From Sediminimonas qiaohouensis DSM 21189 (GTDB taxonomy: Bacteria; Pseudomonadota; Alphaproteobacteria; Rhodobacterales; Rhodobacteraceae): DNA of 64,000 nucleotides. The notes beneath the pieces were generated by a model. It made no database searches and was not told the DNA's origin. It saw only the letters and a list, made by a program, of their open reading frames with translations. Both the position numbers and the translations under genes were made by a program. Shown in pieces: positions 46,472 to 57,163 of this stretch. The stretch is taken from contig NZ_AUIJ01000002.1 in NCBI RefSeq assembly GCF_000423645.1, forward strand, positions 248,001 to 312,000, in the 5' to 3' direction. Position 1 is the stretch's first letter. Every line of letters begins with the position of its first letter.

Positions 46472-47161
46472 TCAGTTGCCGCCGCCCGTGCCCGGCACCG
46501 CCGTGTCGGCCGCGGCCGCATCCTCGGCGCCAAGCGCCAGCATCAACCGCGATGCGCGCCGGCGCAAGCCCGATGTCACCATCGAATCGTCCATGATCCG
46601 CTGCAACCGTTCAATCGCATCCTCGCGCGCGCCCGCCGCGATATCCATCAGCGCCAGTTGCTCCTCGGCCTGAAGCCGTAGGGGCGATCCGGATGAGACC
46701 AGCCCCTCAAGCCGCAGGCGACGCTCCTCTTCGCCCAGGGTCTCGGCTAGCAGCGCCGACTTGAACCCGGCCATGTCGCGGTAGATCTCGGGCAACTCGC
46801 CATCGGTGGCGATGCTGTCCAGCTCCCCCGCGGCCGCCTCTGCCTGCCCGTCCGCGACCAGTTCCGCGGCCCTGAGCATGTCCACCACGGCCTGCGCGCC
46901 CGGCGTGTGCGTCTCGACCGAAGCCAGCGCGTCAACCCGCGCTTGCGGTTCGTCGGCCTGCATCGCCGCCAGGATGGCATCGCCAGTGGCCTGCGCGCGC
47001 GCCTCTGCCTGCGACTTGCGCCACTCGTTCAAGGCCGCGCCGCCCACCAGCAGCAGCACCGCCAGCACCGCGATCCAGCCATATCTGCGCATCAGCCGGA
47101 ACAGACGGTCGCGGCGCACTTCTTCGGTGACTTCTTCGATAAAACTGTCGGTCTGGCTCAC
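46472..47161 (-). CDS. YfgM-like tetratricopeptide membrane protein
   Basis: A 229-aa protein with a cytoplasmic N-terminus (SFIEEVTEEVRRDRLFRLM), one membrane helix (YGWIAVLAVLLLVGGAAL) and a periplasmic helical-repeat domain, ending in a Gly-rich tail. It corresponds to YfgM, an ancillary protein of the Sec translocon and the Bam neighbourhood. It is first in the yfgM-bamB-der set. Confidence 0.88.
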   Translation of the reverse strand: MSQTDSFIEEVTEEVRRDRLFRLMRRYGWIAVLAVLLLVGGAALNEWRKSQAEARAQATGDAILAAMQADEPQARVDALASVETHTPGAQAVVDMLRAAELVADGQAEAAAGELDSIATDGELPEIYRDMAGFKSALLAETLGEEERRLRLEGLVSSGSPLRLQAEEQLALMDIAAGAREDAIERLQRIMDDSMVTSGLRRRASRLMLALGAEDAAAADTAVPGTGGGN

Positions 47162-47289
47162 GCGTCACCCCCAAATGATTTCGCCCCTCTTAGCGCGAAG
47201 GCCGCGCTCTGCCAAGGGGCAGCGCCCGCGCCGGGCGGTGTTGCGCGTGATGCCTCCTGTGGCGTCTCGTGTGGCGTCTGGGCAACAAA

Positions 47290-47309
47290 TCTGAACTGAT
47301 CAGTTCAGA
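47290..47309. promoter_or_regulatory. perfect 20-bp palindrome upstream of the RND operon
   Basis: TCTGAACTGA followed by its exact complement TCAGTTCAGA, 91 bp before the adaptor ATG and 128 bp from the divergent gene. A weak promoter (TTGCAA 47327-47332, TATTTA 47349-47354) lies just downstream. The size fits a TetR-family operator. No TetR gene is adjacent. Confidence 0.6.
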
Positions 47310-47400
47310 ATGATTGCCAGCGAGCATTGCAATCGGTATGGGCGGCGTTATTTAACGTTGCATTACAATGAAAGCGTTCCCGCGGCCGAGAGGACCCCGA

Positions 47401-48720
47401 ATGAGACTGATCCCAATCCTGACCGCTATAGTGGTATCGGCCGTTCTGTACCTCTTGGTGATGGAGCGGGACTTGCTGTTTCAGGTTGCGCAGGAAGGTG
47501 TCGCGCCCCTGCAGGAACGGGTCGAGGAATTGACCGGCGACGCACAGCCCCCCACCGGCGCCGATACCGCCGATACCGCCGCGCCTGCTGACACTCAAAC
47601 CGCCCAGACCGCCGCGCAACAGCCTCCCGCGCAAGAGAATGCGCAGCAGGTCGTTTCGGTCGTCGCGCAACGCTCCACCGCGCGCACCGTTGACAGCGCC
47701 GTCATCCTGCGTGGCGAAACGCAAGCCTATCGCCAGGTCGAGGCGCGCGCCGAAACCTCCGGGCAGGTGATCTCGCAGCCCCTGCGCAAGGGCGCCGAGA
47801 TCAGCAAGGACGAGATCCTGTGCAAGATCGACGCCGGAACCCGCCAAGCCGCGCTGAAAGAGGCCGAGTCGCGCCTGGCCGAGGCCCGCGCCCGCGTCCC
47901 CGAGGCGCAATCGCGCGTGGAAGAGGCCAAGGCCCGCCTGGAAGAGGCGCGTATCAACGACAACGCCGCCTCCAAGCTGTCGGTCGAAGGCTTTGCCTCG
48001 GGCACCCGCGTGGCCACCGCGCACGCCAACCTGCGCAGCGCCGAAGCCGCGGTGCAAACCGCCAAGGCAGGCCTGCAGGGTGCGCAATCGGCGATCCAGT
48101 CCGCCGAAGCCGCCGTCGCCGCCGCCCGCAAGGAGATCGAGCGCCTGACCATCTCCGCGCCCTTCGCCGGCCTGCTCGAAAGCGACACCGCCGAGGTGGG
48201 CAGCCTGCTGCAACCCGGCGGGCTGTGCGCCACGGTGATCCAGCTTGATCCGATCAAGCTGGTCGGCTTCGTGCCCGAAACCGAGGTCGGGCGCATCAAT
48301 ATCGGCGCCCCGGCGCGGGCGCGGCTGGCCTCGGGCGACCAAGTGCAGGGGCGCGTGACCTTCCTGTCGCGCTCGGCCGATCCCACCACCCGCACCTTCC
48401 GCGTCGAGATCGAGGTCGCCAACCCCGACGGCGCGGTGCGCGACGGGCAAACCGCCGAGATCGGCATCGCCGCCGACGGCGCAAGGGCGCACCTGTTGCC
48501 CGCCTCGGCCCTGACGCTGGACGATGACGGAACGCTTGGCGTGCGCATCGTCGGCGACGGGGACGTCGCCGCGTTCCGCCCCGTGACCCTGCTGCGCGAT
48601 ACCGCGGAGGGCGTCCTGGTCACCGGCCTGTCCGATCAGGTGGATGTCATCGTCGTCGGTCAGGAATTCGTCACCGCCGGCGTGCCGCTCGATCCCACGT
48701 TCAACGAGGCAAAACCATGA
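47401..48720 (+). CDS. RND efflux periplasmic adaptor subunit
   Basis: A 439-aa membrane-fusion protein. A membrane anchor (IPILTAIVVSAVLYLLVM) is followed by an acidic/Pro-rich linker, a lipoyl region (YRQVEARAETSGQVISQPLR), a long alpha-hairpin (about 140-250) rich in Ala, Glu and Arg, and beta-barrel (VAEVGSLLQPGGLCA-like segment TAEVGSLLQPGG). It links the RND pump to an outer-membrane channel, which is not in the window. The ATG at 47401 follows GAGG. Its stop overlaps the pump start by 4 bp (ATGA). Confidence 0.92.
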   Translation: MRLIPILTAIVVSAVLYLLVMERDLLFQVAQEGVAPLQERVEELTGDAQPPTGADTADTAAPADTQTAQTAAQQPPAQENAQQVVSVVAQRSTARTVDSAVILRGETQAYRQVEARAETSGQVISQPLRKGAEISKDEILCKIDAGTRQAALKEAESRLAEARARVPEAQSRVEEAKARLEEARINDNAASKLSVEGFASGTRVATAHANLRSAEAAVQTAKAGLQGAQSAIQSAEAAVAAARKEIERLTISAPFAGLLESDTAEVGSLLQPGGLCATVIQLDPIKLVGFVPETEVGRINIGAPARARLASGDQVQGRVTFLSRSADPTTRTFRVEIEVANPDGAVRDGQTAEIGIAADGARAHLLPASALTLDDDGTLGVRIVGDGDVAAFRPVTLLRDTAEGVLVTGLSDQVDVIVVGQEFVTAGVPLDPTFNEAKP

Positions 48721-51700
48721 TCGGCATGGTCGATTGGGCCGCCGCGCGGGCGCGCATGGTCATGGCCTTTATCCTGCTGTCGCTGGCGGCGGGGGGCTAT
48801 GCCTATTGGAGCCTGCCCAAGGAGGGCGAGCCGGATATCGAGATCCCCGCGCTCTTTGTTTCGGTTCCCTTCCCCGGCATCTCGGCCGAAGACAGCGAAA
48901 AGCTGCTGGTCAAGCCGATGGAGACGGAGCTGGCCGATCTCGACGGGCTTGAGACGATGACCGCCACGGCCGCCGAAGGCTATGGCGGTATCGCGCTGGA
49001 GTTCGAGTTTGGCTGGGACAAGACCAAGATCATGGCCGACGTGCGCGAAGCCATGAACACCGCCGAAAGCAATTTCCCCGACGGGTTCGAGAAGTATTCG
49101 ATCAACGAGATCAACTTTTCCGAGTTTCCGATCATCATCGTCAATCTGACCGGCGACGTGCCCGAACGCACCATGGCCCGCATCGCCAAGGATCTCCAGG
49201 AAGAGATCGAGGCGCTCGATGCCGTGATGGAGGCCGGTATCGCCGGCAACCGCGACGAGATGGTCGAGGTGGTGATCGAACCGCTGCGCCTCGAATCCTA
49301 CAACGTCACGGCGGGCGAACTGATCAACGTCGTGCAGAACAACAACCTGCTGATCGCCGCCGGCGAGGTCGAGACCGATCAGGGCGCGTTCAGCGTCAAG
49401 ATCCCCTCGTCCTTCGACGAGGCGCGCGATATCTACGATCTGCCGGTGAAAACCAACGGTACCCGCGTCGTGACGCTGGGCGATCTGGCGCGCATCAACC
49501 TCACCTTCGAGGACCGCCTCGGCACCGCCCGGTTCAACGGCGACGCGACGGTCGCGCTGCAGGTGGTCAAGCGCAAGGGCTTCAACCTGATCGACACCGC
49601 CGCCCGCGTGCGCGAGATCGTCAAGACCGAACAGGCCAACTGGCCCGCCGAGATGCGCGCCGCCGTCACCGCAGGCACCTCCAACGACCAAAGCCGCGTC
49701 GTCGGCTCCATGGTCAGTCAGCTCGAAGGCTCGGTCCTCACCGCGATCGCGCTGGTGATGATCGTGGTGCTGGCCGCGCTTGGCACGCGCGCGGCGCTGC
49801 TGGTCGGCTTCGCCATTCCCACCTCGTTCCTGCTGTGCTTCGTGCTGCTGGCCGTGATGGACGTGACCGTGTCGAACATCGTGATGTTCGGCCTGATCCT
49901 GGCCGTGGGGATGCTGGTGGACGGGGCCATCGTGGTGGTCGAATACGCCGACAAGCGCATCGCGCAGGGCGTCGGCCCGATGCACGCCTACGTGGACGCG
50001 GCCAAGCGCATGTTCTGGCCCATCGTCAGCTCCACCGCGACAACGCTCTGCGCCTTCCTGCCGATGCTGTTCTGGCCGGGCGTGTCGGGCGAATTCATGG
50101 GCATGCTGCCCGTCACGCTGATCTTCGTGCTGATGGCGTCGCTGATCGTGGCTCTGATCTACCTGCCGGTGATGGGCGGCGTCACCGGCCGCGTCAGCCG
50201 CCTGTTCGGTCGCAGCAGCGACGCGCTGCGCCGCACCCTGCCCTGGGTCTTGCGCGCCGCTCTGGTGCCCGTGGCGCTCTACGCGGTGTTCGTGGGCGCG
50301 ATGCAGGTGCTCAACCCCGCCTACCTGCTGTCTGAGGCCGCGCCCCCCGCCGCCGCGCTGGCCGCGGGCATCGCGCTGTTTCTCGGCGGGTCGGTCGCGG
50401 CCTCGATCACCCTTGGTTCGGCCCGGATCGAATGGCGCGCGCGTCGTATCTATGCCGGCCACCGCCGCAGCCCCTTCGGCTGGTTCATCAAGGCGATCGT
50501 CAGCAACCCGATCATGCCCCTCGTCGCCATCGGCGGGGTCGCGGCCTTTGTCGCGGCGGTTTTCCTGAGCTACCAGGAAAACAACCGAGGCGTCCAATTC
50601 TTCGTCGACTCCGAGCCGGAGCAAGCCATCGTCTACGTACGCGCCCGTGGCAACCTGTCGCTCGCCGAGAAGGACCGCATCGTGCAGCAGGCCGAATCCA
50701 TCGTCCTGCGTCACCCCGGCGTTGACAACGCCTTTGCCTTCGCGGGCGATGGTGGGCTTGATCAGAACACCGGCGGCGCGCAGCCGCCGCTCGACACCAT
50801 CGGCCAGATACAGCTTGAGCTGGTCCCGTGGGAAGATCGCCGCTTCCAGCCCGAGCTTGACGGCAATGTCGTGATCGACGAGCTAACCGCCGCGCTGTCC
50901 GACATACCCGGCGTCCGCGTCGAGATCCTCGAGCAATCGCGCGGCCCTGCCAGCGCCAAGCCGGTGCACCTGCGCCTCATGGGCGACAACTGGACCGAGC
51001 TGAAGCAAACCACCGAACAGGTGCGCGCGAAGTTCGAGGAAACCACCGGCCTGACCCAGACCGAAGACACCCTGCCCCTGCCCGGCATCGACTGGCAGAT
51101 CGACGTCGATGTCGAAAAGGCCGGCCGCTTTGGCGCCGATGTCGCCACCGTCGGCGCGATGGTGCAACTGGTCACGCGCGGCATCCTTCTGGACACGATG
51201 CGCGTCGAAAGCAGCGACGAGGAAATCGAGATCCGCGTGCGCCTGCCCGAGCAGGATCGCGTGCTGTCCACCCTCGACGCGCTCAAGGTCCGCACCCGCG
51301 ACGGGCTGGTGCCACTGGCCAATTTCATCACCCGCCAACCGGTCCCGAAACTGGCCCAGATCAAGCGCGTCGATCAAAAGCGGTATTTCGACGTCAAGGC
51401 CGGCGTCGCGCCCAACCTGGTCAAGCTGTCCGGCCCGGATGGCACCCCGCTGGGAACCGCCCGCCGTCTTGATCCGGGTGCCAGCGCGCCGAACGGCACA
51501 CCACTGATCGAATCCGGGCAGGACCGCCTGGCCCTGATCGCCCCCGAAAGCGGCGCCACCCCCGCCGATGTCGCGCAGGCCGCGCAAGACGGCACGCTCA
51601 CCCTGACGCCCGTCAACGCCAACGAGCGGATCGCCACCCTGACCGAGTGGCTGGAAACCGACCCGCTGCCGTCGGGCATCGATTGGGAATGGACCGGCGA

Positions 51701-52448
51701 CCAGGAGGAACAAGCCGAATCCGGCGCCTTCCTGCAAAAGGCGTTCGCCGGCGCGCTCGGGTTGATGTTCATCATCCTGCTGGCACAATTCAACAGCTTC
51801 TATAACTCGGTTCTGGTGCTGCTGGCGGTGGTTCTGTCCACGACCGGCGTGCTGATCGGTATGATGGTGATGGAGCAGAGCTTTTCCATCATCATGACCG
51901 GCACAGGCATCGTCGCGCTGGCCGGGATCGTGGTGAACAACAACATCGTGCTGATCGACACCTACCAGGAATACAGCAAATACATGCCCCGGCTCGAGGC
52001 GATCATCCGCACCGCCGAGGCGCGTATCCGCCCCGTGCTGCTGACCACGATCACCACCATGGCCGGCCTAACCCCGATGATGCTGGGCCTCAGCCTCGAT
52101 TTCTTCCAAGGGGGCTATTCGCTCGACAGCCCCACCGCCCTGTGGTGGAAACAACTGGCCACCGCGGTGGTGTTCGGCCTTGGGATCGCAACGGTGCTGA
52201 CGCTGGTATTCACCCCCTCGCTGCTGGCGCTTCGGGTCTGGGCCGGCACCTACATGCGCGGCATCGGGCGGCTCCTGGCGATCCTCACCGGCGGCCGCTC
52301 CAGCCGCGTCGCCCGCGATTGGTCCCTGCGCCGCGCCGCCCGCCGCCTCAAGGCGCCCGAGCTGATCTGGGACGAGGAAACACCGCCCGAGGACGCACCG
52401 ACGCAACTGCCTTCCGGCTCCGGCCGCTCCCTGCGCGCGGCCGAATAG
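48717..52448 (+). CDS. RND efflux permease, unusually long and with altered proton relay
   Basis: A 1243-aa inner-membrane pump, longer than the usual 1020-1060. The porter domains and 12 core helices are present. In helix 4 the relay reads LVDGAIVVVEY: Asp402 is kept but the second Asp of AcrB-type pumps is Gly403. In helix 10 the AcrB Lys position is Asn1074 (VVNNNIVLID). Extra length comes from two added hydrophobic segments after helix 6 (about 505-570), an insert in the second docking region (about 905-960) and an acidic tail (WDEETPPEDAPTQ). It is co-translated with the adaptor. Substrate unknown. Confidence 0.93.
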   Translation: MIGMVDWAAARARMVMAFILLSLAAGGYAYWSLPKEGEPDIEIPALFVSVPFPGISAEDSEKLLVKPMETELADLDGLETMTATAAEGYGGIALEFEFGWDKTKIMADVREAMNTAESNFPDGFEKYSINEINFSEFPIIIVNLTGDVPERTMARIAKDLQEEIEALDAVMEAGIAGNRDEMVEVVIEPLRLESYNVTAGELINVVQNNNLLIAAGEVETDQGAFSVKIPSSFDEARDIYDLPVKTNGTRVVTLGDLARINLTFEDRLGTARFNGDATVALQVVKRKGFNLIDTAARVREIVKTEQANWPAEMRAAVTAGTSNDQSRVVGSMVSQLEGSVLTAIALVMIVVLAALGTRAALLVGFAIPTSFLLCFVLLAVMDVTVSNIVMFGLILAVGMLVDGAIVVVEYADKRIAQGVGPMHAYVDAAKRMFWPIVSSTATTLCAFLPMLFWPGVSGEFMGMLPVTLIFVLMASLIVALIYLPVMGGVTGRVSRLFGRSSDALRRTLPWVLRAALVPVALYAVFVGAMQVLNPAYLLSEAAPPAAALAAGIALFLGGSVAASITLGSARIEWRARRIYAGHRRSPFGWFIKAIVSNPIMPLVAIGGVAAFVAAVFLSYQENNRGVQFFVDSEPEQAIVYVRARGNLSLAEKDRIVQQAESIVLRHPGVDNAFAFAGDGGLDQNTGGAQPPLDTIGQIQLELVPWEDRRFQPELDGNVVIDELTAALSDIPGVRVEILEQSRGPASAKPVHLRLMGDNWTELKQTTEQVRAKFEETTGLTQTEDTLPLPGIDWQIDVDVEKAGRFGADVATVGAMVQLVTRGILLDTMRVESSDEEIEIRVRLPEQDRVLSTLDALKVRTRDGLVPLANFITRQPVPKLAQIKRVDQKRYFDVKAGVAPNLVKLSGPDGTPLGTARRLDPGASAPNGTPLIESGQDRLALIAPESGATPADVAQAAQDGTLTLTPVNANERIATLTEWLETDPLPSGIDWEWTGDQEEQAESGAFLQKAFAGALGLMFIILLAQFNSFYNSVLVLLAVVLSTTGVLIGMMVMEQSFSIIMTGTGIVALAGIVVNNNIVLIDTYQEYSKYMPRLEAIIRTAEARIRPVLLTTITTMAGLTPMMLGLSLDFFQGGYSLDSPTALWWKQLATAVVFGLGIATVLTLVFTPSLLALRVWAGTYMRGIGRLLAILTGGRSSRVARDWSLRRAARRLKAPELIWDEETPPEDAPTQLPSGSGRSLRAAE

Positions 52449-52546
52449 GCGCCGCCGCAACGCAACGCTTGTGACCGCCCGCGCGCCCCGCTAAGCCTGT
52501 CGCCGGCGGCGCATTCCGCGCCCCCGGCTAACCCGGATGGCCAGAC

Positions 52547-53437
52547 ATGGAAAACATACGCGGCGCGGTGCTCATGGTGGCCGCGATGGCGGGCTTCGCG
52601 CTCGAGGATACGTTCATCAAGACGCTGGCACAGGATCTGCCCGTGGGCCAGATCCTGATCCTGCTGGGCATCGGCGGCGCGCTGGTGTTCGCGGTGCTGG
52701 CGCTGCTGCGCCACGATCGCCTGCTGTCGCGCGACCTGCTGGATCGTTGGGTGATCCTGCGCAACACGGGCGAGCTGATCGGCACCGTCGGCTTTGTCAC
52801 CGCCATCTCGTTGACGCCGCTGTCGTCGGCCTCGGCCATCCTGCAGGCGCTGCCGCTGGCGGTGACCCTCGGTGCGGCCCTGTTCATGCACGAACAGGTC
52901 GGCTGGCGCCGCTGGAGCGCGATCCTCGTCGGCTTCTCCGGCGTCCTGCTGATCATCCGCCCCGGCCTTGAGGGCTTCGACGCCGCCTCCCTCTTCGCGG
53001 TGCAGGGGGTGGTCGGCCTCGCGATCCGCGACCTGGCCACGCGCGCGGTACCGCGCGCGATCTCCTCGATGCAGCTGTCGACCTACGCCTTCGCAACGGT
53101 GGTCCCCGCCGGCGCGATCCTGCTGGCCATCGATCCCGCCCCCGCCTCCATGCCCCGCGCCGAACACTGGGCCGCCCTGGCGGCAGCGATGGCGTTCGGG
53201 GTGGCGGCCTACTACGCCATCGTGGCCGCGATGCGCATGGGCGACATATCGGTCATCGCGCCGTTCCGCTATTCGCGGCTGATCTTCGCGATGCTGATCG
53301 GCGTCATCCACTTCGGCGAGCGCCCCGACGCGCTGACGCTCACGGGCGCGGCGCTGATCGTCGGCTCGGGGCTTTACACTATTGAGCGCGAGGCCCGCCT
53401 GCGCCGTCAAACCCGCCGCGCCGCCCGCGCGCGCTGA
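52547..53437 (+). CDS. EamA/DMT-family transporter
   Basis: A 296-aa inner-membrane protein with ten helices in two EamA repeats (first about 5-140, second about 150-290). It begins RGAVLMVAAMAGFALEDTF, a form common in roseobacters. Members export amino acids or metabolites; substrate not readable here. It ends in a short Arg-rich tail and lies 92 bp before eno. Confidence 0.9.
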   Translation: MENIRGAVLMVAAMAGFALEDTFIKTLAQDLPVGQILILLGIGGALVFAVLALLRHDRLLSRDLLDRWVILRNTGELIGTVGFVTAISLTPLSSASAILQALPLAVTLGAALFMHEQVGWRRWSAILVGFSGVLLIIRPGLEGFDAASLFAVQGVVGLAIRDLATRAVPRAISSMQLSTYAFATVVPAGAILLAIDPAPASMPRAEHWAALAAAMAFGVAAYYAIVAAMRMGDISVIAPFRYSRLIFAMLIGVIHFGERPDALTLTGAALIVGSGLYTIEREARLRRQTRRAARAR

Positions 53438-53496
53438 GCTGCGCAGCAGGGTCTTTCACTTCGCCCCCTGCCCATGTAAAAGCGGCGCGAACCTGA

Positions 53497-54810
<1,314 letters not shown>

Positions 54811-54811
54811 G

Positions 54812-55234
54812 ATGACCGCAGATCAGATCATCGAAAAGCTGGGCCTCGCCCCCCACCCCGAGGGCGGCCATTACCGCGAGACATGGCGCGCGGACAACAC
54901 TGGCCGCCCCACGGGCACCTGCATCTACTTCCTGCTCCGCGCGGGCGAGTCCAGCCACTGGCACCGCGTCGACGCGACCGAGATATGGCACTTCTACGCC
55001 GGCGATCCGCTGACCCTGTCGATGGCCGACAATGACGGCGGCCCAGCGCGCGATCACGCGCTCGGCCCCGATCTCGGCGCCGGGCAGGCCCCGCAACTGA
55101 TCGTGCCCCACGGCCATTGGCAGGCCGCGCGCCCCACTGGCGACTGGACGCTGGTCGGCTGCACCGTCTCGCCCGGGTTCGAGTTTTCCGGCTTCACCCT
55201 TGCCCCGCCCGGCTTCGACATCCCCCGCGCCTGA
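54812..55234 (+). CDS. DUF985 cupin-fold protein
   Basis: A 140-aa cupin of the DUF985 family. It has PHPEGGHYRETWRA, SSHWHRVDATEIWHFYAG (metal-type His pair) and VGCTVSPGFEFSGF. Family members resemble RmlC cupins, with no firmly assigned reaction. The ATG at 54812 lies 2 bp after the enolase stop codon begins its last base, so translation is probably coupled to eno. Confidence 0.88.
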   Translation: MTADQIIEKLGLAPHPEGGHYRETWRADNTGRPTGTCIYFLLRAGESSHWHRVDATEIWHFYAGDPLTLSMADNDGGPARDHALGPDLGAGQAPQLIVPHGHWQAARPTGDWTLVGCTVSPGFEFSGFTLAPPGFDIPRA

Positions 55235-55250
55235 GCGCGAAGGGCCCCAG

Positions 55251-55350
55251 CTTCATCTTGCCCCAAATACTCCGGGGGAATCGCCGCCAGGCGATGGGGG
55301 GCAGCGCCCCCCGGCCCCGAGAGCGGGCACTGCGCGGCTCCTCAATGCCT
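55251..55350. repeat. composite repeat: palindromic element copy 2 plus end of dispersed repeat
   Basis: Positions 55251-55313 repeat the double-hairpin element of 33671-33731 in the same orientation. They are followed at about 55325-55350 by GCACTGCGCGGCT(C)CTCAAT, which matches the end of dispersed repeat copy A (31203-31222) with one mismatch. The composite lies between convergent genes (the cupin gene and a minus-strand membrane protein) where a terminator is expected. Confidence 0.7.
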
Positions 55351-55391
55351 CGCCCAATCACTATAACATGCCATGCCCTGCCAACCCCGCC

Positions 55392-55646
55392 TCAGCGGTG
55401 CCGCGCCAGCCACGCGCGTATCCATCGCCAGATCGGCACGATGTCCAGCGCGGCAATCGCTACGCCCAGCGGGAACATCCAGAACCCGATCACCGGCAGG
55501 AACCCAAGCATGCCCCCCACCATCAACAACAGCCCCACCAACAGGCGCAGCCCCGGCGGAATACGCCGCCGCGCCCAGACCTGCGTGCGCTTGTAGCCGC
55601 GCCGCAGCCTGGCCCACAGGCCCGGTTTGCGCGGCGGGCGCGTCAT
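55392..55646 (-). CDS. small inner-membrane protein
   Basis: An 84-aa protein with a strongly basic N-terminus (RPPRKPGLWARLRRGYKRTQ) and two hydrophobic segments (about 33-50 and 52-70). It resembles short tryptophan-rich hypothetical membrane proteins. Its ATG overlaps the stop of the CitF homologue by 4 bp (ATGA). It is the last gene of a minus-strand operon. Function unknown. Confidence 0.7.
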   Translation of the reverse strand: MTRPPRKPGLWARLRRGYKRTQVWARRRIPPGLRLLVGLLLMVGGMLGFLPVIGFWMFPLGVAIAALDIVPIWRWIRAWLARHR

Positions 55647-57163
55647 GGCCGCCCCTCACCGGCGCGGACAACGTCGATCACCCGCCCGTCCCGGTATTCG
55701 CACACCGCCACAACAGGGCCGGCATCATCGCTATCCACTCGCGCAGCACCGCTAGGCCCCTGCGCGCGCATCTGCTCCAACGTGACAACCGGCAAGCCCG
55801 CCGCCTTCGCCCGCGCGCACAGGTCGGCGCGGGCCGGGTTGATGGCTATGCCCGCTTCGCTCACCACCGCATCCACGCAGCACCCCGGCGTTGTGCGCGT
55901 GCGCACCCGCTCAACAATCCGCGCCCGCCCGCCGCGCGCGGACATACGCGTGACGATCACGCACAGGCCCGCCCCCGCCGCGCAATCGGCATGCCCGCCC
56001 GATCCGCCCAGGATCACACCATCGCCACCCGTGGTGACATTCACGTTGAACCCCAGGTCAACCTCGGCCGCCCCCAGGATCACCGCGTCCAGCTGGTTCA
56101 CCACCGCATCGCCTCGCTGTGGGTTGGCATAGTCGCTGGCCGACATGCCGACATGCCCCGCGTCGCGGCGATAGCTTTTCACCGCCTGCAGATCGAACGC
56201 CTGCACATCGCGCAATTCCCGCAGTAGCCCGGCCCGGTGCAACGCCACCAGCGGCGCCGTGATGCCACCGCTGGCAAAGCCGCCAACCACGCCGCGCGCC
56301 GCCATCCGGCGCCCCAGCCGCCGCGCCACGGCCAGCGATATGCCCCCCGCCCCGGTCTGAAAGCTCATACCGCCACGTAGTACGCCCGACGCCTCGATCA
56401 GCGACGCCGCCATGTCGGCGATCCGCCCGCCGCCCTCGTCCCCGGCGATGCGCGTGGTGCCGCTGGCAATACCCCTCGCATCCCCGATCCGCGCGACCGG
56501 CACGATGAAATCCACCTGCTCGGCGGGGATGTCGGGCGCGCAGGGCAGGCGATCGACCAGGCAATCGGTCACCGCCACCACCACCCGCGCGCGCGCCGCG
56601 TCCACACGGCCATACCCGATCGGGCCAAACGCCGCCGGCCCCTCCGCCCCGGTCAGGTTGCCGGCCCTGTCGGCCATCGCGGCGGCGATGAACGCCACGT
56701 CGATGGAGGCGCGCCCGGTCTCGATGTCGCGCGCACGCCCCCCATGCGTGCCCAGAACCGCCGGCCGCGCCAACGCGCCTTGCGCCAGCGCCGCCGCCAC
56801 CGGCCCCGAGACATAGCCCGTGCGCAGCCCGACCGCCACGCCGCGCGCCATGTGATCGGCCAGCGGCGCATGCACCGGAAACACCGAGCTGGGCGCCAGC
56901 ACCATATCGCCCAGCCCCGCCTGTGCCACCGCCGCCATCACCGCGTTCAGCACCGCATCGCCGTTGCGCAAATGGTGATGAAACGACAGGCACATGCCGT
57001 CGCGCACCCCCGCCGCGCTGAGGGCCGCGTCGAGATCCGGCAGCACCTGCGCACGCCCCACGGCCCGGCGCGCGGGGATCACGGCCCGCGCCGGCGCCTC
57101 AGCCTCCGCGCACCACGGATGCACCGTGCCGTAGCCCTCGACAAACCCCGGCAGCCCCATCAT
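55643..57163 (-). CDS. citF: citrate lyase alpha subunit (CitF) homologue
   Basis: A 506-aa CoA-transferase-fold protein matching CitF, which moves the prosthetic-group thioester to citrate in citrate lyase. Motifs: SFHHHLRNGDAVLNAVM, HMARGVAVGLRTGYVSGP, SFQTGAGGISLAVA, GFASGGITAPLV, TTGGDGVILGGSGGHAD. No citD, citE, citC or citX is adjacent, so it may work as a stand-alone CoA transferase or use partners elsewhere. It overlaps the upstream hydrolase gene by 4 bp, which fixes the ATG at 57163. Confidence 0.85.
   Translation of the reverse strand: MMGLPGFVEGYGTVHPWCAEAEAPARAVIPARRAVGRAQVLPDLDAALSAAGVRDGMCLSFHHHLRNGDAVLNAVMAAVAQAGLGDMVLAPSSVFPVHAPLADHMARGVAVGLRTGYVSGPVAAALAQGALARPAVLGTHGGRARDIETGRASIDVAFIAAAMADRAGNLTGAEGPAAFGPIGYGRVDAARARVVVAVTDCLVDRLPCAPDIPAEQVDFIVPVARIGDARGIASGTTRIAGDEGGGRIADMAASLIEASGVLRGGMSFQTGAGGISLAVARRLGRRMAARGVVGGFASGGITAPLVALHRAGLLRELRDVQAFDLQAVKSYRRDAGHVGMSASDYANPQRGDAVVNQLDAVILGAAEVDLGFNVNVTTGGDGVILGGSGGHADCAAGAGLCVIVTRMSARGGRARIVERVRTRTTPGCCVDAVVSEAGIAINPARADLCARAKAAGLPVVTLEQMRAQGPSGAARVDSDDAGPVVAVCEYRDGRVIDVVRAGEGRP

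Noticed and set aside
48660-50714. 684-codon open frame antisense to the RND pump
   Set aside because: Shadow with an Asp/His/Gln-rich translation and no motif; the sense frame is a complete RND pump.
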